40,795 nucleotides of DNA from NCBI GenBank assembly GCA_016744655.1, contig JADGDY010000020.1, forward strand, positions 1 to 40,795, given 5' to 3'. This document shows, piece after piece, positions 25,685-36,500 of this stretch. Origin of the DNA: Bacteroidales bacterium (GTDB lineage Bacteria; Bacteroidota; Bacteroidia; Bacteroidales; UBA12170). Made by a program: the position numbers and the translations under genes. The notes under the pieces were generated by a model. That model had not been told where the DNA came from. It worked only from the letters and a program-made list of their open reading frames with translations, and did no database searches. Position 1 is the first letter of the stretch. Every line of letters begins with the position of its first letter.

Positions 25685-28600
25685 TTAAGCCTTAAATTCT
25701 AATGGGTTTATTGCCTCATCAGCATTGTCAATAAATTGATTAGGAATTTCTAGGTTAACAATGGTTCCTCTTCCTAACTCACTATCAACCTCATACTTCC
25801 CATTTATTAATTCTATTCTACTTTTAAGGCTTTTTAAACCAGTCCCATTTTTCTCATCACGCTCGAGCATTCCTACACCATTATCTTCAATCATAATAGA
25901 AATATAGTCACTATGTCTAACTAATTCCACATCTACTTCTTTCGCATCGGAGTACTTTAAAGCATTTTGCAATAACTCTTGAACCATTCTGTAAATATCA
26001 ATCTGAACTGACTGCGTTACCAAATTCCATTTATCTTTTGGATGTAGTGAGAGGTTTATCTCGATATCACTTCGAAGCATTAGCTGCTCTATATATACTT
26101 TAAGTACTTCTTTAACCGATGTTTCTTCAAATTCTGGAGGAAGTAAATCGTGAGATAAGTTTCTCACTTCATGATAAAGGCGATCTATATCTGTTAATAA
26201 GAGCTTGATATCTTCATTATCAGAATCCTCTAAAATATTCTCCAAAAACAGTTTAACACCTGTTAAATGCCCCGCAATGCCATCGTGCAACTCACGAGAG
26301 ATTCTCCTCCTTTCCTCTTCTTGACCAGATAGTCTTTCTTTCGCGATATCAAGTTTACCCTCTTTAAGAAACTCACTAACTCTTTGTGCTGCTATTTCTT
26401 CAGTCTTTTCATTAATTTCAGTAGTTCTTAATCTAACAGCCTCCTCTAATTCTGTATTTTGTTGTTTAACACGCCGTATTCTGAAATTCCCATAAAGAAA
26501 TGCAAGAGCTATAAACCCAATACCATAGAATACATAAGCTAATATGGTTTTATACCAAGGAGGGCTAATGGAAATATTTAATTCAATGGGTTCTTCCATC
26601 CACAAACCATCATGATTAGAAGCTAGTAACTGAAAAACGTAGTTCCCATAGGGGAGGTTAGTATATTTAGCTTTCCTATGGGAATATGGAGCCGAAACCC
26701 AGGCCTTATCATAACCTTTCATTCGGTAGGAATAATGATTTTTTTGGGGATTTATAAAATCTAATACAGAGAATTCAATTACGAAATTGTTCTGAGAGAA
26801 ATCCAGATTTACATCCTTAATTTCTGACAAATCATCATATGCTAAGCTAGCATAGATAAGCAATCTAGTTAGAGTTGCCTGTGGTAATTCTGGACTAGGA
26901 TAAATACTGTCCGGATGAAAAACAGTCAAGCCCTTATCGGAGCCAAACATTAGTTCTCCAGAAAACGATTTAACAAATGCATTAGGTCTAAAAGTATTAG
27001 AGGAAATCCCATCTTCAGTTGTAAAGCATTTTATAACACCTTTATCTTCATTATACTTTACGATGCCATTACTTGAACTTAACCAATAGTTTTCATGTTC
27101 ATCCTCCAACATGCCTACAATATTATTTGTAGGCAAACCTTGCTTTTGAGAAATCAGTTTAAAAGTCTCAGATTTAGAATCAAATTTATTAAGTCCTTTA
27201 TCTGTTCCTATCCAAATGTTTTGTTTACTATCTTCAAATATAAAATGAGCTTCTTTACCTGAATAAGAAGTAGAATCATATGGTAAATCGTGATAATGCT
27301 TTATTTTATTCGTTTTAGTATTTAGATAGTCCAGACTATAGCCATTTGAACCATTCCCGATCCAAATATTCTCATTACAATCGGATAACAAACATGTTGT
27401 CAGACTAGTTTGCACACTATTCTCGCTTGCAGAAACTTCTCTTTTTATTAGTTTTGATTTCAAATTCAATATCGAATACCCTTGATTCGTACCTAAATAA
27501 AGATCTCCGTTATTTTCTGTTATTGTATAGATTGTATTTCCTGAAAGTGTTTTGGGATCCATTTTATTCGAGTGCCAATAAACAAAATCATTATATTTCT
27601 TGTCATATAGATTTAGACCCTCTTGTGTTCCAATCCATAAGTTATCAGAACTATCGATGTGAATATCATGAATAAAAGAACTAGATAATTTCGAATTATT
27701 TTCTGTAAAATGTGATACTAAGTCTAAATCTTTATCAAGGTAATACAATCCATTATCAGATGCTATTATAAAATCGCCATGTTTATTCTTTAAGAACTCT
27801 TTTATATTTACATCATTTAGATAGCTGACTGAATTGAGATCTGATTTACTATTCAATGTATTTTCACCAGCATAAAACAAACCTTTTGAAGTTCCAATAA
27901 AAATAATACCATTGGTGATAAAAATACCGGTAACAATGTTATTAAATTCCACCTCTATTTCCATCGTAGGAGCAGAATCAAGCTTTATTCTTTTCAGTTT
28001 CTTCCCATTACCTATCCATAACCCTTCACTCCTGAGTTCATTGGCTATAATCTGCACATCCATTCCATTAGAAAATATTTTCTGATAAGTCTCTCTTAAA
28101 GTATCAAACTTCCAAATATTATAATTTGTATAAGCATATAAAACATCATCTATCTCTTTATATCCATAAGGTATTTCATATGTTGAATAATTAAGAAACT
28201 TCGTATACCCAGAAGTGGCAGCTTTAAAATTATCACCAACTTTATTGGTATGAATAGACCATTGTTTTTTTTCTTGTAAACTATAAAATCTAAAAAAATC
28301 TAAAAAAAGAAAATCTTTATAATAATACATCAAAGAGATTTTGCCATTGGGTCTAAGACTATATTGCCTATAAGAATAATTAATCTGCTTTTCCTTTCTA
28401 TCAAATACTCCTAGAGATACACTTCCCCAAAACCCAATAAAAACATTATTGTTGGCTTCCGCAAAATCTATATACCAATCAGAGGCATTGTTTCTATTTA
28501 CTAGGGTATAATGATTAAATGAGCTAGATCCTTTTTTTAAATAATTCATTCCTAAACCAGACCAGCCCCCTAACCAAACTGTATGATCGGTATCTTGGTA

Positions 28601-29902
28601 TAAACATTTTATTTTATTGCTTAGTATAGTTTTATCATTATCAGGATCGTGCTGATGATTCCTAATAAAACTAAAATCTTCTTTCAATACACTAACTCCG
28701 TCAAAAGTTGCAATCCATATATTACTATCCTTTGTTTGAATAATATCTTTTATATCATTACTTACAATAGATTTTTTTAAATTTGAAATATGTCGAACAT
28801 GCTTAATCTTATTTCTATCCGAACTAAGCTTAGCTATACCTTTAGGCGTAGCAAACCAAATATTTCTATTTTTATCAAGAAATATTTGCCAAATCTGATT
28901 ACTAGGCAATGAAAAAGGATTATCATCTGATTTTTTATACTGAACAAAATGGTTTGATTTATAATCGTATTTTAAAAGTCCTAATGAATATCCACCAATC
29001 CATATCTGATCTTCTACATCTTTAACAATATCATAAATAGAACCAAAACCAAATGTCATTAAATCTTGATTCTTGGAATTATAAAATAAGCCCAGACCAT
29101 GGGTTCTACCAAAATAATAATTCCCTAACTTGTCTTTAATAAAGGAAGAGTAATTACTAGACACACCATGAGTTATTTCGCCTCTTATAGTTATACCAAG
29201 TTGTTCAAAATACTCAAACTGCTCCAGTTCAATATTAAAAAGGCATGTTTTATTTTGATACAATATCCAAAGCCTATTCCTCTCTAGTACTAAACGATGA
29301 GAAAAATACACATCGCTTTTAGACGGTTCATGTAAGAAATATGAAAAAATAGAATCTTTTACTTGATAACTATGCAAAAAACCAGAGTAAGTATCAATCC
29401 ATAAAACACCTAAAGAATCTGATAATACTGCTTTAATATAATTATCCTGTAAAGAATTCTTATTTCCTTTTAATGCATTGAACCTTATAAAAGTTCCATT
29501 TGTTCTATTAAGCTTATTGAGTCCATTTTTAGTTCCAATCCACAAATCTCCATTTATATCCTCCTCAATAGCGGTAATAAAATTATTGGATAAGGATGTG
29601 GTATCTTTTGCGTCATATTGATAATTTGCAAACTCATAACCATCAAATTTACTCAGGCCTCCAGATGTTCCAAACCACATATAACCAAATTGGTCTTGGA
29701 ATATCAGCTTAACATCATCACTAACCAGCCCATTATCTGTAGTATAATTATCAAATTTAGTATACAAATCTTTCTCAACGGTAAATCCTTTGCGAAAATA
29801 CTGCTGTTCTTGAGCTAGTAAACCAAGTGTAATAAACAAGCCAACAATAAGAATTATTTGCTTCAAAATATGATGCATGAGAGTTATCATTTGGGAAGTC
29901 AA
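25685..29902 (-). CDS. Two-component-regulator-propeller sensor histidine kinase (NarX-type)
   Basis: The 1405-residue protein has an N-terminal signal or anchor (near MHHILKQIILIVGLFITLG). About 14 propeller motifs follow, each like LWIGTxxG, over residues 40-1000, enough for two seven-bladed periplasmic propellers. A Y_Y_Y domain lies at about 1040-1100 and a transmembrane helix near 1115-1135. The HisKA_3 dimer domain has EEERRRISRELHDGI with H1206, and the C-terminal HATPase_c has QNALKYS, IEDNGVGM and GTGLKSL. This is the NarX/DesK-type kinase, not the hybrid HTCS type: no receiver or HTH domain is fused. No response regulator is adjacent, so it would work with an unlinked partner. ATG 29878 is an equally good start. 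Confidence 0.9.
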   Translation of the reverse strand: MTSQMITLMHHILKQIILIVGLFITLGLLAQEQQYFRKGFTVEKDLYTKFDNYTTDNGLVSDDVKLIFQDQFGYMWFGTSGGLSKFDGYEFANYQYDAKDTTSLSNNFITAIEEDINGDLWIGTKNGLNKLNRTNGTFIRFNALKGNKNSLQDNYIKAVLSDSLGVLWIDTYSGFLHSYQVKDSIFSYFLHEPSKSDVYFSHRLVLERNRLWILYQNKTCLFNIELEQFEYFEQLGITIRGEITHGVSSNYSSFIKDKLGNYYFGRTHGLGLFYNSKNQDLMTFGFGSIYDIVKDVEDQIWIGGYSLGLLKYDYKSNHFVQYKKSDDNPFSLPSNQIWQIFLDKNRNIWFATPKGIAKLSSDRNKIKHVRHISNLKKSIVSNDIKDIIQTKDSNIWIATFDGVSVLKEDFSFIRNHQHDPDNDKTILSNKIKCLYQDTDHTVWLGGWSGLGMNYLKKGSSSFNHYTLVNRNNASDWYIDFAEANNNVFIGFWGSVSLGVFDRKEKQINYSYRQYSLRPNGKISLMYYYKDFLFLDFFRFYSLQEKKQWSIHTNKVGDNFKAATSGYTKFLNYSTYEIPYGYKEIDDVLYAYTNYNIWKFDTLRETYQKIFSNGMDVQIIANELRSEGLWIGNGKKLKRIKLDSAPTMEIEVEFNNIVTGIFITNGIIFIGTSKGLFYAGENTLNSKSDLNSVSYLNDVNIKEFLKNKHGDFIIASDNGLYYLDKDLDLVSHFTENNSKLSSSFIHDIHIDSSDNLWIGTQEGLNLYDKKYNDFVYWHSNKMDPKTLSGNTIYTITENNGDLYLGTNQGYSILNLKSKLIKREVSASENSVQTSLTTCLLSDCNENIWIGNGSNGYSLDYLNTKTNKIKHYHDLPYDSTSYSGKEAHFIFEDSKQNIWIGTDKGLNKFDSKSETFKLISQKQGLPTNNIVGMLEDEHENYWLSSSNGIVKYNEDKGVIKCFTTEDGISSNTFRPNAFVKSFSGELMFGSDKGLTVFHPDSIYPSPELPQATLTRLLIYASLAYDDLSEIKDVNLDFSQNNFVIEFSVLDFINPQKNHYSYRMKGYDKAWVSAPYSHRKAKYTNLPYGNYVFQLLASNHDGLWMEEPIELNISISPPWYKTILAYVFYGIGFIALAFLYGNFRIRRVKQQNTELEEAVRLRTTEINEKTEEIAAQRVSEFLKEGKLDIAKERLSGQEEERRRISRELHDGIAGHLTGVKLFLENILEDSDNEDIKLLLTDIDRLYHEVRNLSHDLLPPEFEETSVKEVLKVYIEQLMLRSDIEINLSLHPKDKWNLVTQSVQIDIYRMVQELLQNALKYSDAKEVDVELVRHSDYISIMIEDNGVGMLERDEKNGTGLKSLKSRIELINGKYEVDSELGRGTIVNLEIPNQFIDNADEAINPLEFKA

Positions 29903-29945
29903 TTTAATAAAAATCCAGCCTCATACAGAATAATTACATAAATAA

Positions 29946-30188
29946 TTAATCATCCATAAATATAGTATGAACACCAGGAGTATCTAATTCACCATAATCT
30001 TCTCCATCGATAAATATTTTTGCTTGACCAGTATGAATATGCGACAATAGTGCCTGACCATTATTATTGGTGAATGATTCTGAGACAACGGGTTCTTTAC
30101 TATTATAAAACCAGTGAATCTCGATATTTAGACCTTCCATTGCTCTACTGATGCTTCTGTTAAATAAATTGATGATGGTTAAGTTCAT
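29946..30188 (-). CDS. Small conserved-looking protein of unknown function
   Basis: The 80-residue protein starts MNLTIINLFNRSISR and has no signal peptide or membrane helix. Its sequence has alternating beta-like stretches (IEIHWFYN, AKIFIDGEDYG, HTIFMDD) and a compact Gly/Asp-containing C-terminus, suggesting a small beta-rich fold. I do not recognise a family. The longer frame starting at 30245 is unlikely because a -7 box lies at 30212-30219, between that start and the ATG at 30188. The box argues that this is a real, separately transcribed gene between the histidine kinase and the giant surface-protein gene. Confidence 0.5.
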   Translation of the reverse strand: MNLTIINLFNRSISRAMEGLNIEIHWFYNSKEPVVSESFTNNNGQALLSHIHTGQAKIFIDGEDYGELDTPGVHTIFMDD

Positions 30189-30211
30189 AGGAATAGTCTT
30201 TTTGTTCTTTT

Positions 30212-30238
30212 CAAAGGTAAAACAAGACTCAAGTTCAA
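30212..30238 (-). promoter_or_regulatory. Promoter for the small gene at 29946-30188
   Basis: On the minus strand TTG (30238-30236) is followed after 16 bases by an exact TACCTTTG -7 box (30219-30212), 23 bp before the ATG. Spacing is slightly short of the usual 17-23. Confidence 0.5.
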
Positions 30239-30298
30239 AAAACACTGTTTTCCGTATTTTTTTCTCACGGTTTACCCTGAGATAAATGATAGATCGAC

Positions 30299-30333
30299 CA
30301 AAAAAAAGAGCCTAGAAAATAGTTCTAGGCTCT
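30299..30333 (-). terminator. Terminator of the giant surface-protein gene
   Basis: An 11-bp stem (AGAGCCTAGAA with TTCTAGGCTCT) with a 5-base loop has an eight-base A-run on its left, giving a U-tract for minus-strand transcripts. It lies about 180 bp after the stop at 30512. Confidence 0.88.
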
Positions 30334-30466
30334 AACATAGTCACATGTTATACATTTGCAGTATTCTATTTCAAATCCTCAATAAGTACTCATCCTTAAT
30401 CCTTAGCATTGATATTATATACTACAAAATATAAATACAAAACTACTCCTTATATTGAGATTTCCC

Positions 30467-30484
30467 TTCATGGTATACCATGAA
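30467..30484. repeat. Perfect 18-bp palindrome
   Basis: TTCATGGTA is followed directly by its reverse complement TACCATGAA, 28 bp after the stop of the giant gene. There is no T-run next to it. It could be an RNA stem in the 3' leader, a protein-binding site, or chance. Confidence 0.5.
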
Positions 30485-30511
30485 ATTATTAAAATATTTG
30501 TTTCATTCATT

Positions 30512-33500
30512 TTACTTTTGAACCACAAACTTCTTTAGAACTATACCTGAATTGTTTTTAAGCTTTAACAGATAAACTCCAGATTGCAATTCAGATAAAT
30601 CTAATTTCGTTTGATATTTAGTTCCTTTAAAATTAACAACTTGTTTTCTAATAAACCTACCATCTAGATCCCAAATTTCTAAATCATCTATTTCAACTTG
30701 TCCACTTGATTTACTCACCTGTAAACTAAACTGACCAGAATTCGGATTCGGATAGATATCAACCTGACCAAAATCAACCTGACTAAGCTCCTCAATTCCT
30801 GTATATATTATATAAATACCACTTAATGTATCCACATAATAGTTTAAATTAGAAATATGAGTTTCTGGCTCAGAAATTTGAATATGATATACTGAATCCA
30901 TTCTTAAACCAGGAATATCGACTTTCACTTTATAGGATCCTATTGGCATTTGATCAAACATCCATTGCCCATCACTACCAGATAATTCATACTCACTAAC
31001 TCCCATGCTTTTATCCATCGGATCATCGAACTCCAATACCACATCTACATTCTTCACAGGCTCACCTTTGGAATTAAGATAATAAACACCTCCACTAATA
31101 CTAGAGGATCCACTTGGAAGAGGCGACTGTTCTTGTAACACAAAATCTATTCCTGTTATTTGCTCACTACCAAACGTTGCTGAAACAACTTCGGCATCGC
31201 TCCAATAAAAAGCATCATTATACCAACGTGGAAAAACATACGGATAAACCTGTCTTTTAGGAATGGCATGAATTAGATAGTCAACACATGATGACATTCC
31301 AACAAATTCGTAGTTTCCATTTTCTTGTATTGGAGTTAAATCTGCGAAGATTGATAACACACCATCTGATAAATAAAATGCCGCGACATAACCCTCCTGG
31401 ATTGCTTCTCCATCGGTTTTTGATACATTTCCGGATATTGTTACACCGGAATATGGACTTATTATTTTTATCGTATCAGCTGCACATCCTGACTCATCCT
31501 CAACGGATAAATGGATATCAAACGATGAATAATTAGCTACGAAATCATGAACTGGATTTTGAATATCCGAAACGTTAAATCCACCACTATAAAAATCTCC
31601 AAAATTCCAATCCCATGAGACAATATCACCATTTGAGGAATAAGATTGATCCATAAAGACTGCTTCATCGTTGCATTGATAAACTGCAAATTCAAAATCA
31701 GCCACAGGGTTTTCTTTCACCAAAGTTATGAGAGAAACAGAACTCAGACATAAATTATCGTTTTCATAAAAATAAGAAACAGTATCCTCTTGCCCTGGAA
31801 TAATCAAATTGGGATTAAATGAAGCTATACCTTCATTTTGTTCTTCTATTCCTAGGCCTTCAAAATATCCATATGGCGCCTGACTACCTTCTAATTGCTG
31901 TTGACCTTCACCAAAACAATAAGATGATGCTAGACCAGTGAAACTTATTTCTACAGCCTCATCTATCATTACTTCTTGATGATATTCACTCGTACAGCCT
32001 CCTTCTTCAGCATAATAATATGCCAATTCATAAGGTCCTCCCGCATTTAATACAGAAGGATTAAAGTGAGCAGTTCCATTATTATTGTCCGTTATACCAG
32101 GACCAATAAAATATCCATTTGGTATCTCACTACCTATAATTTGGATACTAGAGGAATTCGAACAATAAGACTCTTCTAAGGTGGTAAAACTAATGTTAAG
32201 ATAAGCCGAAACCGTAACTTCTTTGATGTCTACAGCTTCACAGCCCATACCATTAATTATTTCATATCGGATTTCGTAAGGTCCACCTACACCAGCTAGA
32301 GAAGGATTAAATATAGCTGTCCCATTATTATTATCAATTATTCCGGGACCAGAAAATGTTCCTGTAGGATTATTTGAGGTTAATATTACTTCTCCTGCAT
32401 CAAAACAATAAACAGACGCCAAGCCGCTTTGAATAGCAATTGGATCGGTAAGCACCTCGGTAGTTGATATGGATTCAGATAAACACCCTTCTTCATTCTC
32501 ATACTGATAACTTATTGAATATGGACCACCTAATCCTGCAACTGTAGTATTAAACCAAGCCGTTCCATCTCCATTATCATCAATTCCAATTCCACTAAAT
32601 ACTCCTTCAGGAGCCTGACTTCCTGTAATCAATATCTCACCCGAACCTAGGCAATACTGTTCATTCAAGCCTTCGATTGAAATTGTAGTTGGTAAAGAAA
32701 CAATAGTAATCTGCTCCTCTTCATTATAACATCCTTCAGCACTTGTAAAATGATAAATGATCGTATGGTTGCCATATCCAGCATCATTAGGATTAAATTC
32801 TGCGGTTCCATCTCCATTGTCAAAAACCCCATTTCCTATAAAATTTCCTAAAGGAGCATGATTACCAACTAAAGTTATTGGTTCGTCATAAGAACAATAA
32901 TTACTTCCCAAACCAGTAAAGGAAACAGAAGGCAAGCTTGTTGGTTCAGTAATGGATTCAATGGATGAAGTTTCACAAGAATTTGCATCTTGAACTCTAA
33001 TTTGATAATCTCCAGCTGTTAGGTCTGAGAAAACTGGAGTACTTTGATAATCAATTCCATTATTAATAGAATATTGATAATCCACTGTTCCACCATTTGC
33101 AAATATTTCAATCTCACCATCATTCCCACCAAAACAAGTTACTGAACTTGTACTTACAGTAAAAGAAAATGTACTGGGTTCTGAAATACTCACCATACTT
33201 GTTGACTCACATGAATTGGCATCCTTAACCACAACCTCATAATCTCCGGCTAATAACCCTGTGAAGATATTTGATGCTTGGAAATCCACCCCATTGTCAA
33301 TAGAATATTCATAAACTGGGACTCCTCCACTTGCTATAATTTCTATTGCTCCTGTGGATTCTCCAAAACATAAAACATCTGATATGGTTTCTGTGAAATT
33401 TAATGCTGAGGATGGCTCTAAAATACTAACCATGCTAGTTGACTCACATAAATTAGCATCTTTAACCACCACCTCATAATTACCAGCTAACAAGCCTGTA

Positions 33501-36500
33501 AAGATATTTGAGGTCTGAAATGTAATTCCATTGTCAATAGAGTATTCATAAGCTGGGACTCCTCCATTTGCTGTAATTTCTATTACTCCTGTGGATTCTC
33601 CAAAACATAAAATATCTGTTATTGTTTCTGTAAAACTTAATACTGTGGATGGCTCTGAAATACTAATGGTACTTGTAGACTCACAAGCGTTAGCATCTTT
33701 AACTACCACCTCATAATCTCCAGCTAACAAGCCTGTAAAGATATTTGAGGTCTGAAATGCAATTCCAATATCAATAGAATATTCATAAGCTGGGACTCCT
33801 CCATTTACTGTAATTTCTATTACTCCTGTGGATTCTCCAAAACAGAGAACATCTGTTACTGTTTCTGTAAAACTTAATACTGAGGATGGCTCTGAAATAT
33901 TAATGATGCTCGTTGACTCACATAAATTGGCATCTTTAACTACCACCTCATAATCACCAGCAAATAACCCAGTAAAGATATTCGATGTTTGGAAAGTTGA
34001 TCCATTGTCAATAGAATATTCATAAACTGGGACTCCTCCATTTGCTGTAATTTCTATTACTCCTGTGGATTCTCCAAAACATAAAATATCTGTTATTTTT
34101 TCTGTAAAACTTAATACTGTGGATGGCTCTGAAATACTAATGGTACTTGTAGACTCACAAGAGTTAGCATCTTTAACTATCACTTCATTATCTCCAGCTA
34201 ACAAGCCTGTAAAGATATTTGAGGTCTGAAATGTAATTCCATTGTCAATAGAATATTCATAAGCAGGGACTCCTCCATTTGCTGTAATTTCTATTACTCC
34301 TGTGGGTTCTCCAAAACAGAGAACATCTGTTTCTGTTTCTGTGAAACTTAATGCTGAGGATGGTTCTGAAATACTAACCATGCTTGTAGACTCACAAGCA
34401 TTGGTATCTTTAACCACTACTTCATAATCTCCAGCTAACAAGCCTGTGAAAATATTTGCTGTTTGGAATATAACTCCATTGTCAACTGAGTATTCATATG
34501 CTGGGACTCCTCCATTAGCTGTGATTTCTATCGCTCCTGTGGATTCTCCAAAACATAAAACATCAGTTGTATTTGTTGTGAAAGAAACAGTATTTTCATC
34601 CATTCCTCCATCAATAATAGTCCAGCCATGATTGTCTATTAGTGATTGTCTGGCATCTGCTGGCTGACCGCAGGAGTATTTACTATCTCCGCCATGGAAG
34701 TTAATATCTTGTTGGATATTTTGTTGTGACCAACTTGTAAGAAGGACATTGTAGTTTTCTATTGCCAGATTTACCCCTTCTAAAAAGGACGAAAAGTTTT
34801 CAGCACTTGAGATCTGCCAAGCTCCAATATTTTGGTCAAAAACAACTGCATTTTTAAACATAGCATCAAATCGTATACCTTTACTAACATCCCAACTACC
34901 TATATCATGATTGAATTTCTCGGCCCCTTCAAACATATTATCAAAAAAAGTAACATTTGAGACATTCCAATTACTCAAATCAGCATTAAAGTTTATAGCG
35001 TTTCTAAACATTCCAGAAGCTCTTGAGACGTTTGTTGTACTCCAAGAGGATAGGTCTTGATCAAACAAAGTGGCATCTGCAAACATATAACTCATTATGG
35101 TAGCTGAGGAAACATCCCAAGATGACAAATCCTGATTAAACAATACTGCATTTGAAAAAGAGTATTGAAAATCTTGAACTAAAGAAACATTCCAATCGAT
35201 TAAGGGCTGATTAAAACTTGTTGCACCAGAAAAAATTGATCTCATAGAAATAACACTCGAAACATCCCAATTATTTAAGGGTTGATTGAATGTAACTGCA
35301 TGATAAAACAAATCTGACATATCTGTTACAGAAGATACGTCCCATTCATTTATATTTTGATTAAAAGATTCACAAGAACTAAAGGTACCAGACAAATTAA
35401 CAACATTTGAAACATCCCAATTTTCAATATTTTGATTAAAAATAGTATCACCCCAAAACATGGCAGATAAATCTGTAACACTACTTACATCCCAACTAAC
35501 AACATTCCCATTGAAGTTAAAAGCTTCTGCAAACATTCTATTCATAGACTGAACCTGACTTACATCCCATGAATTAAGATCTTGATTAAACTCATGAGCA
35601 TTATCAAACATCCCGTTCATATTTAATGAGCTAGAAACATCCCATTCATTTATTGGTTGGTTAAATGAAATTGCTCCACCAAACATTTCTTGTAAATTCA
35701 CAACGCTTCCTACATCCCAATTTGATAAATCTCCATTAAAACTAATTGCATTAAAAAACATAGATCTCATGGAAGTTACATTGGAGACATCCCATTCACT
35801 AATATCTCCATTAAACAAACTATTTTCAAACATGCCATCCATATTCTTAACATTTCCAACCATCCAGCTATTTAATTCAAAATCCAATTCCTGCTCATAC
35901 ACATCAAGGAACATATATGATAAATCCTCGACTGTTTCAGGTATTGTTTGTGGTACACTTTTTAAATTATTAGCCATTAAAAATGCTCCTGAAAGAGATT
36001 TTAAATTTAATTGACCAAAACTACTTATACTATCCAATATTTCAACTCCTTGGTAGGCATCATTACCGGCACCATATCTCTCTAGATATCCAGAAATTTG
36101 GATAGTATAATTTCCTTCAATATTATAAATATGCTCTTTGAATCCTTCTTCAATGAAAGTATCAACAATTCCATCTCCCCAGTCAACCTCTACATTTACC
36201 GAATCAAATAAGGGTAAATAAAACTCAAAATCATCAAAAATGGTATTAATATGAATAACCATAGGTTCAGAACAATCCTCTTCAGTTCCACCATCTGTAA
36301 TTGTCCAGCCATGATTATCAATTAATGATTGGCGGGCATCTGCTGGTAGTCCGCAGGAATATTTACTATTTCCTCCATGGAAAGATACATTTTCTTGTAC
36401 AGCTTGTAGTGACCAGCTTGTCAGGATGGCGTTGTAGTTTTCTATGTTTAGACTTGTGCTTTTTAAAAAGTCTGTAAAATCAGTAACACTTTCTACATTC

